Assembly (NCBI GenBank): GCA_964036045.1
Contig: OZ038383.1
Location: 9,750,430 to 9,814,429, forward strand
Origin: Eutreptiella sp. 'Long Island Sound 2002'
Lineage: Eukaryota; Euglenozoa; Euglenophyceae; Eutreptiales; Eutreptiaceae
Reading direction: 5' to 3'
Length of the DNA stretch: 64,000 nucleotides
Shown here: piece after piece, positions 37,144 through 47,869 of the stretch
Numbering within the stretch: position 1 is the first letter of the stretch
Layout of the letters: each line of letters starts with the position of its first letter
Translations under genes and position numbers: made by a program
The notes under the pieces: generated by a model
The model's database searches: none
Told to the model about the DNA's origin: nothing
The model's input: the letters and a program-made list of their open reading frames with translations, nothing else

Positions 37144-37931
37144 TTACCCTCCTGCAACGGCCGCTATTCTGTCTTCAGAACTCCCGATGAGCACGGTTTG
37201 CTTCTCGACGGCGATCCTTCGCGATTGCCTCACACTTGTGATGATTGGGTTTGACGACGGCAGCGCGTGGTAGTACGAGAGGAACCCTCGTGCCATGCCT
37301 CTGGTTTCTGTGGTCGGCTGAGCGGCCGGGGCTTGCTAGTCTACACATGGCGGATATTGGCTGAAAGCATCTAAGTCTGAACCGGGCACCCGGCGTGTGC
37401 ACACCCCATGGGGCAGCAGCATCCGAGCGCATGGCTTCGTGCGACTCGGTGCATCCTGTACCAGAGTGTCCGACAAACACCCCATGGGGCTCAGTGCCCG
37501 ATCGCGTCCGCATACCGAACTTTGGACAAGCACTGTCAAATAAGGCTAGCGTGCCCTGCGTTCCGCGCGGTGTTGGATCTCCGATGGCCAATGCCGGGGC
37601 GTGCGTCTCGAATGCCGTGAAGAGGCCTGGGCTTCAGTCTCTGGTGACGTCCTTCGAAGGGCCCACGGAGGCCTCGCCGCGGCACAGCGAGAGCAGCCCA
37701 CGCCTCCGGTCGGAGGAGGCAAGATGACGTGATTGGACAATCGCATGGCTTTCTATGGTTTTGGATCCGAGGCATCGCCCTCCAGTCAGCAGTGATGCAG
37801 TCGAAACATTCCGCGGCAAGGTTGCATGAGATAGCGTGACGTGGTGGGCTCCGGCCTACCATTGTGCATGCCTCTTTGGACACGGTCCCGCATGCATATC
37901 ACGTGACTCTCATGGGCTGGTGTACTAAGGC
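32494..37931 (+). rRNA. 28S (LSU) rRNA region, unit D (core deletion)
   Basis: Starts GACCTGAAG and runs to the GGTGTACTAAGGC end, about 5.4 kb, with the same expanded GC-rich blocks as unit A. At about 36,957 the 18 bases GGATATTGAAGCCAGAGG are replaced by a single T just before the TTACCACAGGGATAACTGG segment. These bases lie in the conserved domain V core near the peptidyl-transferase centre, so the product would probably be defective. Long open frames on both strands (up to 309 codons) are byproducts of GC-rich rRNA. Confidence 0.9.
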
Positions 37932-38735
37932 GAGGAAGTTGCTTCACCGGAGATGAATCGTATGAGACTTGTACCGGTCCGAGCCTGTGAGCCGCAGTGG
38001 CCCCGCATGCTGTGGGTTCTCTGCCTCTGGTCAAGGGCTGGCACTGGGATCTGCCTCTGGAGCACGCCTCCACGTGGTGATTCCAGTGCTTGCCCAGTGC
38101 AGCCTGTCACCATCCCAGACGGATGTCCTGTGCAGCCTTCATGGATCCCCGTCTCGGCTCGCCCGGCCGAATCGCGCGAGGAAAGCTCCCGTTTCGCGGG
38201 GCCCGTTTGTTAATACATAAGGGGAGGCCCCCGGCGGCGTCGCATGGCGCCCCGGCCCCGAGACCGCCGGAGGCGATCCTGGGTCACAGCGTGAGGCAGG
38301 CTGCAACCTCCGCTATACAAATCAACCCAGCCCCCACGTGGATAAGACCCGTTCTGGTTGTATCGATCCCGCTGCGGCGCAGCCCTCGCGAGGCTGCCCT
38401 GCGGCGGGGCAACGGAGATGATGCAGAGGCATTCGATCGTGAGTTGGTACAGCCTTGGCTGTCGGCCATGGGGTGCGCGCCACCTCTGGCCATGGATCCG
38501 AGATCGCCCCCCGCCGGAGTCCATCTCCGGCGGGTTCCGAGACGCGGCCCGTGCATGCATATGCACGGGCGCTTGGAGAGCTCCGGTTCTCCGTGGTTTG
38601 ATGCAGTCACCGACGGATTGGCTCCTCCACGGGGCGTCCGTCGGAGGGCGTGGCTCACGGCAAGCCACCATGAAGAGGCCATTGACGCCCCTTCATGGGG
38701 TTCGATGGTCGCTCCTGGGCATGATGCAGTCGAGT
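37932..38735 (+). other. Intergenic / external transcribed spacer, units D-E
   Basis: Uninterrupted spacer of about 800 bp, the reference for the two interrupted or mirrored copies. No promoter or terminator motif is recognised. Confidence 0.75.
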
Positions 38736-39334
38736 GATTCTGGTTGATCCTGCCAGTTGTCATATGCTTCTCTCAAGGACTAAGCCATGCAAGTGTCAGA
38801 ATACATGGGATTGAGAGTGAATCTGTGAATGGCTCATTACACCGGCGACAATCTGATGACTGTGCACTGGTTGCTTGGGGCCCTCGTGGTCCCCTGTGAC
38901 ATCGGTCCGGATATTCACCTCAACTGGGTGGCTAATACATGGAAGCTCAGAGCTGTGGCCCGTTCAGGGTCACTGGCAGTTGGCCGATATCAAGACCTGC
39001 GCCCGTACAGGGCAGCGTGCAAGGGTGATTCAGGCCGTTTTCTGTGATGGCAAAGATGGTTGTACCATGAATGCTCCACAGTGTGAGTCTCTGACCTATC
39101 AGCTCTGGTTGGTGGTGTAGTGGACCACCATGGCTATCACGGGTAACGGGAAATCAGGGTTTGATTCCGGAGAGGGAGCCTAAGAAACGGCTACCATTGC
39201 CAAGGCGAGCAGCAGGCGCGCAAATTGTCCACTGCCGACACTGGTCTGGCGAGACAGCGACGAGCCATAGCAGCCCTGCTCACCCTGTGTGGTGGGTGGG
39301 ACTCCGCAATGAATGCTATCCAAACGCAGCAATG
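38736..39334 (+). rRNA. 18S rRNA 5' fragment, unit E (truncated)
   Basis: The first 599 nt of SSU, with the intact CAAGGACTAAGCC and TATCACGGGTAAC sites. It stops after ACGCAGCAATG, where Helitron 3' end sequence begins, so the gene is broken. Confidence 0.92.
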
Positions 39335-39639
39335 TGTGAATGCCCGCGCTTGAAGCGCGGGCCATATCACCATATCACCATAGCACCATATCTCACACCG
39401 CACCGCATTTCGCATACCCAATACAACACACCTCATGTCCCGTACCTCATATCCCGTGCCACCTGACTCATGTCTCAAACATCATATCCCGTACTCTATG
39501 AAAGAAATTTACCCCTCCAAAACTGTACCCTGACAGCACATTTGACACCGCGATTCGCATAATCCATATTTCCAACCACATCACCCATACCTCACACTGT
39601 GTACAACATACCGCATATCCCGTACCTCGTATCCCGTAC
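39335..39639 (-). mobile_element. Non-autonomous Helitron H6, joined to 18S, CTAG lost
   Basis: The terminal hairpin is present right at the 18S junction, but the terminal CTAG is absent: the minus strand reads hairpin, CATTCACA, then 18S. The satellite follows, and no 5' end is reached before H7 begins. Confidence 0.65.
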
Positions 39640-39997
39640 CTAGTCCGAATGCCCGCGCTTGAAGCGCGGGCCATATCACCATATCACCATAGCACCGTAT
39701 CTCACACCGCACCGCAATTCGCATACCCAATACAACACACCTCATGTCCCGTACCTCATATCCCGTGCCACATGACTCTGTCTCAAACATCATATCCCGT
39801 ACTCTATGAGTGAAATTTACCCCTCCTAAATTGTACTCTGACACCACATTTGACACTGCGGTTCGCATAATCCATATTTCCAAACACATCACCCATACCT
39901 CACACTGTGTACACCATACCGCATATCCCGTACCGGGTATCCCGTACCTCATCACTCATGTCTCAAACCTCATATCCCGTACTCTATAAGCGAGAGA
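39640..39997 (-). mobile_element. Non-autonomous Helitron H7
   Basis: CTAG at 39640-39643 with the hairpin; it is inserted in or fused to the satellite of H6 without an S unit between them. The base next to CTAG is not T. The 5' end is CTCTCGCTTATAG at 39997. Confidence 0.65.
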
Positions 39998-40315
39998 ACT
40001 GTCACCACTGCTGCCTGTTGGCTAAAGTCGCCAAAAGTCAACAGGCGGGATGATTCGTGCGGGTACCCGGATAATCGATTGTACAGTGCATACAGATTTT
40101 TAAAACACGTGATTTCATGATTTCAGATCAACTTGTCGTGCCAGAAATCGAAATCGCAAATCCGCCAGATGCCATTTGACAGGCACGCGCGCGCGCCAGC
40201 AGCAGCGTGCACGATTGGGAGGATTTTTTGGGTATGACGAACGACGACGAACGAACGAACGAACGAACGAACGAACGAACGAACGAACGAACCATAGCAC
40301 AATTAAATATAATAA
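39998..40315. repeat. S unit between H7 and H8
   Basis: Typical S unit with an expanded CGAA microsatellite (about 40,236-40,290) on its right side. Confidence 0.75.
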
Positions 40316-40879
40316 CTAGTGCAAATGCCCGCGCTTGAAGCGCGGGCCATATCACCATATCACCATAGCACCATATCTCACACCGCATCGCATTTCGCAA
40401 ACCCAATACAACACACCTCATGACCCGTACCTCATATCCCGTGCCACATGACTCATGTCTCAAACATCATATCCCGTACTCTATGAGTGAAATTTACCCC
40501 TCCTAAATTGTACTCTGACACCACATTTGACACCGCAATTCGCATAATCCATATTTCCAAACACATCACCCATACCTCACACTGTGTACAACATACCGCA
40601 TATCCGGGTACCTCGTATCCCGTACCTCATGACTCATGTCTTAAGCCTCATATCCCGTACTCTATCAAACATCATATCCCGTACTCTATGAGTGAAATAT
40701 ACCCCTCCTAAACTGTACTCTGACACCACATTTGACACCGCGATTCGCATATTCCATATTTCCAAACACATCACCCATGCCTCACACTGTGTACAACATA
40801 CCGCATATCCCGTACCTCGTATCCCGTACCTCATGACTCATGTCTCAAACCTCATATCCCGTACTCTATGAGCGAGAGA
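40316..40879 (-). mobile_element. Non-autonomous Helitron H8
   Basis: CTAG at 40316-40319, intact hairpin, two satellite monomers, 5' end at 40879. Confidence 0.7.
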
Positions 40880-41187
40880 ACTGTCGCCACTGCTGCCTGT
40901 TGGCTAAAATCGCCAAAAGTGAACAGGCGGGATTATTCGTGCAGATACCCGGATAATCGATTGTACAGTACATACAGATTTTTGAAACACGTGATTCCAT
41001 GATTTCAGATCGATTTCTCGTGCCAGAAATCGAAATCGCAAATCCGCCAGATGCCATTTGACGGGCACGCGCGCGCGCCAGCAGCAGCGTGCACAATTGG
41101 GAGGATTTTTTGGGTATGACGAAGAACGACGACGACGACGACGACGACGACGAACGAACGAACGAACCATAGCACAATTAAATATAA
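40880..41187. repeat. S unit next to autonomous Helitron copy 1
   Basis: S sequence with a long CGA microsatellite (about 41,125-41,158). It ends in AATTAAATATAA directly before the CTAG of the autonomous Helitron. Confidence 0.75.
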
Positions 41188-41191
41188 CTAG

Positions 41192-42081
41192 TGTAAATGT
41201 CCGCGCTTGAAGCGCGGACTGTACCGACAACAGGGCAGCTGTACTCATGAATTTGGCCCCTTGGAGGAATCCGTACCTTTCGTTGAATGGAGTGTTGCAA
41301 ATAGATTTTGACCACGTTGCAAAGTGCAACATCTATTAGGTGCACGCAAAACACTTCTAATGGGCATTATCCTTTTTGCGGTAAAGTATTTGCTGTTTTC
41401 ATGTTTGTAGCATTCTAGCTAACGAATTTTGAAAAAAAAAAAGTAATGAGGAACACAGTTTAAAGGCACCTCGTAACGCCGCCTCCTTCAATTGTACTTG
41501 GAAGTTTTTGAGGCTTTGAAAATTGACGGGCTTATAGTAGCAAGCCATTGCTCTTTAGGAGAATCTGAAAAGAATTATGACCAACGTCCTTACCCGAAGG
41601 GAATGAAGGTGTTTACCAGACACAATGTGGCAAATAATTGCGTTTGAAAATTGTTTTGCTATTTAATGGGACGAAACATATTTTCAGGCAAATAGACCCT
41701 TGACAATATTCACTTTGGAGGCAAGTTCACCCACACACCAACAGGAATGCCAACGGACAATAGCTACATGAAAGTTGAATCTCGCATCATACAAGGTTCA
41801 AAGCGTTTGCCTACTTGCTGGCGTCGCCCCAAGCACATGTTCCTAAACTAACACGGCTTGTACGGCATAATGTACATTGTCAGCGGGTGCGCCGTTAGGG
41901 ATAGAGGTTGACTTAGCACCAAAGTTGTGGTTAGGGTTAGGGCAAGGCTCAAGGTGAGGATTGGTTTCAAATATATGTAGAAAACGGTTGGTTTCAGATG
42001 TAAATGGAACGTGAACAAGACACACGCCGGTGTCGAGTGGAGCCACACGTCATCCAGCAAGGCAACGGACGACGGCCGAAA
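41192..42081 (-). other. Helitron copy 1 3' non-coding region
   Basis: No open frame of interest. It contains a poly-A run (about 41,431) and GGTTAGGGTTAGGG near 41,930. Small open frames at 41843-42060 look like spurious frames. Confidence 0.6.
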
Positions 42082-45000
42082 TCAAGAAAAAATTTCAGAC
42101 CATACAATGTTCGGAGTGTTTGCTTCCTTAGTTACATCCCCCCAAGCACGTTCCCCTAAAATGACGCGAACGCCACGGCGTGAGGTAACCCGGGAAAAGC
42201 CAACATATAGCTGTCCATGGGCAAAAACAGGATTCTCCAAGAGCAACCCCAACCTTTCAAACGACTGCCCTTGGGAACGATTAATCGTCAAGGCGAAAGC
42301 CAACTTTATTGGAAATTGTCGCCTAATAAATCTGATCGACAACATTTCAGAATCACCACACGTCAAATTGATGCGTGGAATGAGCACAACGTTTCCTTTT
42401 CGGGAACCTGAGACAATTTCTGCTTGGATGTTGAAATCCAGGCACTTTGTTACCAACAAGCGTGTTCCATTCATCAACCCCTCCGTACGGTTGAGATTGC
42501 GCAGTAGAATGACAGGGGCCCCCACCTTAAGCTTGAGCTCGTGACGTGCCATGCCCGGAGGCTCAAGCTTGTTCAAGAGTTCCGGAGGATAGGTAGCTGC
42601 ATCTTCTTGGCAATCGGCACCAAAATAGTCCGCACTAACATAAAGAAACTCCTCTCCTGGCAAGCTCTGCAGCGCCGCTTCGTTGATAGTGTTGGTTTCT
42701 TGATTTCGGGGTGCCAGGATACAACCAGACATAAATTCCTTCTTGCTCATGGTTGGAAAGACGTGGTTTACCAGTGGCCAGGGGTCATCGCTTGGGATCA
42801 ACATGTCTTCTGGTATGGGCAACGGATTGTCGATGGTGTCCTCCCCAACAGATAGCAACCAGCGTGCAAACTCACGGGTCTCGTCATCGTCAACTTGAGA
42901 AGTGCCTCGCACCCGAATATTGGTCGTCAATTCGAGTGTTTTGAAATAGGGCCAGAGGTAGGATTTCTTGAGGGTAGCTGCTATCACGGCCGCTCGAGAG
43001 CCACGAGGTACAACAGGCAAAATTTGCCTCCAATCCCCCGTCATGACGACGGTCTTGCCCCCGAAGGGAACAAGTCGCAGTGCTTCATCATTGGCACCCA
43101 TGATATCTTTGAGCAATTCATCCAATACACGGAAGCAATCGTTGTCTGCCATGGGAGCCTCATCCCACACAATGAGTTGGGACTCATGAAGTTCCGCGGC
43201 ACGTTTGCTCTCCACGGGAATGGATGATGTTCCGCCCTTTTGCGGCGAAATACCAAAAGCTGAGTGTGCAGTTGAACCATCATCCAAAAGAAGAGAAGCG
43301 ATGCCACTTGAGGCAACCGCAATCGCCCGTCGTCCCTGACTCCGTACATAGGCCAACATTAAATTGTTCACGTAAGTCTTTCCGCAACCACCGCAACTCA
43401 AAATAAAGAAGCACTTTGCGTCGTTGTTGTCCAAATGTGTACTCGCAGTGACCTGGTCGTAGATGTTGCGTTGCTGCTCTGTCAAGGTTCGCACACCATC
43501 CTCAACAACACGTCGCAAGTGTGCAACATCATACCCTTCATCGTGACCGCCAGGCTTATGGGACATTGCACTGGGCACTGGAAACGGCATAGAAGGAAAC
43601 GAGCGAAGAGAAAGTCCTTGCTTTTGCAGCATGCCCTCGACCCGCAATAGGGCTTCATTCACAATCTCGGCATGCGTTGGCTCGTTTTGTGCGCCAGGAT
43701 GTGTACGTTGCCAATTCCAACGAATGTCGCTGATGAACTCTTCCTCGTACTTTAACCACAGCTTGTAGGGATCTTTTGGGGAGTTGTACTCCAAGATGGT
43801 GCAAAAAAGAAGTCGTAGTCGGCCGGATTTGTAGTACATTTTTTCCTCGTTCAGACATTGTTCCCACTCGGTGTCATCTTCTAGAAGGCCGCGACGTACG
43901 CATGCTTCTTGAAAAGTGGCACATAGGTTGCCGTTAACGGTACGCAAATCTTGAAAAGAGGTTGCACCAGCAACATGGTGTAACAATAGTCGAAGAAAGT
44001 ATACTTCGCCCGCATTCGGGAGCACAAAGTACATGCGACCAATTACCGTGTTTAGTCCTCTCTTCCGAATTTTCCATTGTTTGGTCTTTGCATCATACGT
44101 GAACCGCTCGGCATAGTCGGTGTACAGCAAGTGCTTACCGAAGGCATGATCCAGCTTGGCGTTGGACTTCAACCAAGCGGTCAGTGGTGTGTCGGGGGGT
44201 CCATCTCCAACGATGTCAGTAAGATGTTGTTGGTCGTGCCATCGAACGTGCTGCTGGTTTTCTAAATGAACTGGTAGCCGCAATACCGCGGGAAATTGCT
44301 CATGTAAGTCAAATGCCAATAGTCTCCACACTCCTTCAGATGTGCAAATGTACCGGCCCTCCACGAACTCCACCACTTCGTTGACTTGATCGTCTCGTAG
44401 GGTAGCGTCGCCCCGGTCAAACCCCTTGTAAATATACTCGTGCAAGTATTTGATAGCCGCAAGTGAGGCACAGTACTCCACGTTGATGTGGCAGGCATAT
44501 TTTCTGGCCAACGCACGCACATGTGGAACCACCCAACGATTATCAAGTTCATGCCCCCTGCATGTTATAGTGCGGCCGTTGTTGCGACGGCGATAAAGAG
44601 GATATCCATTCTCGCTGTTCGTGGTCACATCTTGAAATTCCTTCGGGTACCGATTCTTACAATGTCCATCCTTCATGCATGCACAGTTCGGGTCGAGGGA
44701 ACCGCATGGACCGTGCATGTAGCATTTTGCAATAATCTCGTACAGCTCCGGGTCCTCATCCTCGTCTGGAATCTCAGCACAAATGACGGAATCATAATCG
44801 TCAGGTGTGAGCAATTTGTAGCCGGCGGCAAAGATAACCAGGATATGTGCATGTGGTAGCCCGCGTTTTTGAAATTCGATGACATACATGTGGCCGACTG
44901 TGCGACCAAGACAGCCATCCTTCAGAAGGTCTTCTAACAAAGACTGCAGCTTCAGCTTGAAAACGCGGGTAATCAAATCGGGACGATCATTTGGTTTTTG

Positions 45001-47869
45001 TCCTGGCAGTAGAGCGGCCTCCACCTCCGGCCAATTGGGATTGGCTGTCATGGTAATGAACAGGTCTGCCTTGCCCCGTTTGCTACAAATAGCAATCCCA
45101 TCCTGAAAAGCGGCATGAAGAGCGCGCGGACTCCCGCCAAAAGAGCTGGGCAAAATTACAACGCTTTCCAACGGATGAAGCGTCGCGATCACCTTTTTTG
45201 GTGGCATCTTCAACACCCGAATACAAATGTGTGCGCAATTTGGACTGGTTCTGGGAGACATATTGCAAGCGTTGAGATTCCACTTTGCAGTACTGGTCCA
45301 CGATGTATTCTTCGTACAATTTTTGACTTCTTTGCAAATAATTTCCGGTGTACGATTCCGGACGTTGCATGAGGTAGAAGGCGGCAAAGTCTCGGGCTGT
45401 AACCGTCTGACGGCTTCTGGCCTTTGGGGCATTGCCTTGCTCTAGATTTTCGCATGCGCCGCGTTGACGCCGATAAGTGAAATTCAGGGGAATGTCAGTT
45501 GTCCAGCCTTGCTCACCGCGCGGAAAAAGGAGTACAAAGTGTAAAGGATCGTAGGCAGAGTTCAGGTCGGTGATACGCTTGACCCCACCCCCATGCATGC
45601 GGACCGCAATGCTACGAGGAGCGGCGACATGACTGCCATCCGGAATGAATGCTGCAATGTCGCTGACACGGGGAACATTGTAGGTGCGTGGGTCAACGTT
45701 GGCATTGCACCGCAGCAAGATGGTCACGTTGGGGACCTCAAGTTCAGCCGCGTGTTGAAAAACCTGTACATAGGAGTTGTGTGTGTTCAGCATAGCTCCT
45801 AGTTGGCGGAGTAGATCCTCTCTCAATTCCGATGACAGTGGAAGTCCCTGCCATGCCTTCAGTTGATCTTCGGTTTCCAAAATGTACACCTGTGCAAACC
45901 GAGGTGGTTGATTTTCTCCCGGCGTCAGGGGACCCATGCGGTGATACACATTTCCAGACACCCGAAACTGGTGAGGGCCACCCGCCATTGGCCCTTTCGT
46001 GAACCGAATGTCGATATTTGCTTCAAGAGAGGCCATGGTGAAGGCTGAGTTGTACTTCCGAATGTTTTGCCGAAAATGGCGTCTCTGTCCAGTTTGCTCG
46101 GTCAATAGAGTTTTGAGCGGTTCCGGTGGATCAAGCAGAATGGGAAGTTTCACTTGTCCGCCACGGCAACAAATGGTAGGTCGCTCTGCACTCCAACGTA
46201 AAGCATGACAATGTTCACACTCCACTTCCATGTTGTCAAGGACGTGGCGCTTGATGTGGGTAATATCCTCATCGGCCTTTGATCTAAACAAGCATTCGTG
46301 GCGCAACCTTTGCATTTCCAATGCATGAGCCCTCCGCGCTCGCCTTTGCTCATTGATGTTGTCTTTGTTCTGCGCGTACACCTCAGGATATCGCTCCCGT
46401 CTTTGCTCATTGATGTTGTCCTTGTTCTGCACGTACGCCTCCGGATATCGCTCCCGTCTTTGCTCATTGATGTTGTCCTTTGCCTCTGGATATCGCTCCC
46501 GTCTTTGCTCATTGATGTTGTCCTTTGCCTCTGGATATCGCTCTCGTCTTTGCTCATTGATGTTGTCCTTGTCCGCCTCTTGATATCGCTGCCGTCTTTC
46601 CTCATTGATGTTGTCCTTGTCCGCCTCTTGATATCGCTCCCGTCTTTGCTCATTGATGTTGTCCTTGTTCTGCGTGTACGCCTCTTGATATCGCTCCCGT
46701 CTTTGCTCACTGATGTTGTCCTTGTCCGCCTCTTGATATCGCTCCCGTCTGTGCTCATTGATGTTGTCCTTGTCCGCCTCTTGATATCGCTGCCGTCTGT
46801 GCTCATTGATGTTGTCCTTGTCCGCCTCTTGATATCGCTGCCGTCTTTGCTCATTGATGTTGTCCTTGTTTGCCTCTTGATATCGCTCCCATCTTCGCGC
46901 ATTGATGCTGTCCTTCTTTTGCGCGTACAGTTGTTTATATCGTTCTCGTCTTTGCTTATTGACTTCGTCCCTGACCTCTTGATATCGTTCGCGTCTTTGC
47001 TTATGGATTTCTTCCTTGCTTTGCGTGCATCGTGCCCGTTTTTCGGCGTGTTCATCATCGCTTCCCCCTGCATTTAGGTCCAAATGTGGTTCTCGTTGTC
47101 GCTTTTTTCGTGCTTCTACGCCATGCGTGTCCGCAGAAATGGGTTGTGCTATCACATTTGGAGATCCGAGTGCACCTGATAAACTGCTAGCCGGCTCACC
47201 AAAGGTGGGGTTCATATGTGGGTTCAACTCTAATTGGCTTGAGCCAGGCGGCGGAGTCCTCGCAAAGCTTTGGTGAGAAGATGGATCAAACCAAGGCTGG
47301 TTGGGAATGTTTTGTGGGGGCATTGGCAGATATGGTGGGAAGTATGGCTGAGCTTGGGATAGTAAAGCTGTTGGTGTGTAATTGACCGCTATGCGATGGA
47401 CACTTGGAGACACAACGGCACTGGAACTTAGAGGCATCGTGAAGGACAATGACCGGGGCGTTGGGATTGGCCTCTCAAACTGTACATTTGGAGTGGATGT
47501 GTTACAGCTTGTTGCCACAAGCGGTGACGGCAATGGGCCAGGTTGAACGTTTGAAGTTTGTAAAGATGGAGGATTGGATGATATTGACGGCGAGGAAGCT
47601 TCATGCACGGCCGTAACTATCCCCGAATGCATCATTGCTGACATAAGATCCCTCCAAGCATAGTGGTCTTCTGCTTGCCAAAAGAAAAGACGACCCGTAA
47701 TCCGCTTTTGAGTTGCATCCATCCAACGGTTGAAAATGGGATAATAGTGCATATTCTGTTGCACGAAAGCATGCACTCTTTCCGCATCATGGTTGGATAA
47801 TGTAGGCAACATGGCGCAACAAATGAACCTTGACAAAGAAGAAATGGAAACAACAATGGCAAGAACCAC
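42082..47869 (-). pseudogene. Helitron RepHel transposase, copy 1 (one frameshift)
   Basis: Rolling-circle replication initiator fused to a PIF1-type helicase. The N-terminal frame (from the ATG at 47869) covers a Pro/Ser-rich region, 15 or more copies of an ~16-residue basic/acidic repeat of the type NINEQRRERYQEADKD, a Cys/His cluster (CEHCHALRW...ICC) and the Helitron-like N-terminal domain. Near 45,160 there is one extra base compared with copy 2, which moves the frame. The second frame (to 42082) carries ITMTANPNW, the HUH motif GLPHAHIL, the two-tyrosine motif YLHEYIYKG, Walker A GGCGKT, VWDEAPM, and the C-terminal helicase motif TINRSQGQSFE with GFSRV. The C terminus is intact here, unlike copy 2. 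Translation would stop early unless the shift is bypassed. Confidence 0.9.
46330..47030 (-). repeat. Tandem repeat inside RepHel copy 1
   Basis: Repeats of 48-57 bp encode NINEQRRERYQEADKD-like units, with length variants (AKDN, AYAQNKDN). The protein is predicted to be a long charged helix or coiled coil. The repetition also keeps other frames open (307 codons on the minus strand and 259 on the plus strand), which I regard as shadows. Confidence 0.85.

Noticed and set aside
46298-47077. 259-codon plus-strand frame and 307-codon minus-strand frame over RepHel copy 1 (and 59274-60201 in copy 2)
   Set aside because: They are kept open by the periodic repeat whose unit length is a multiple of three; the real gene is the RepHel frame with catalytic motifs on both sides.
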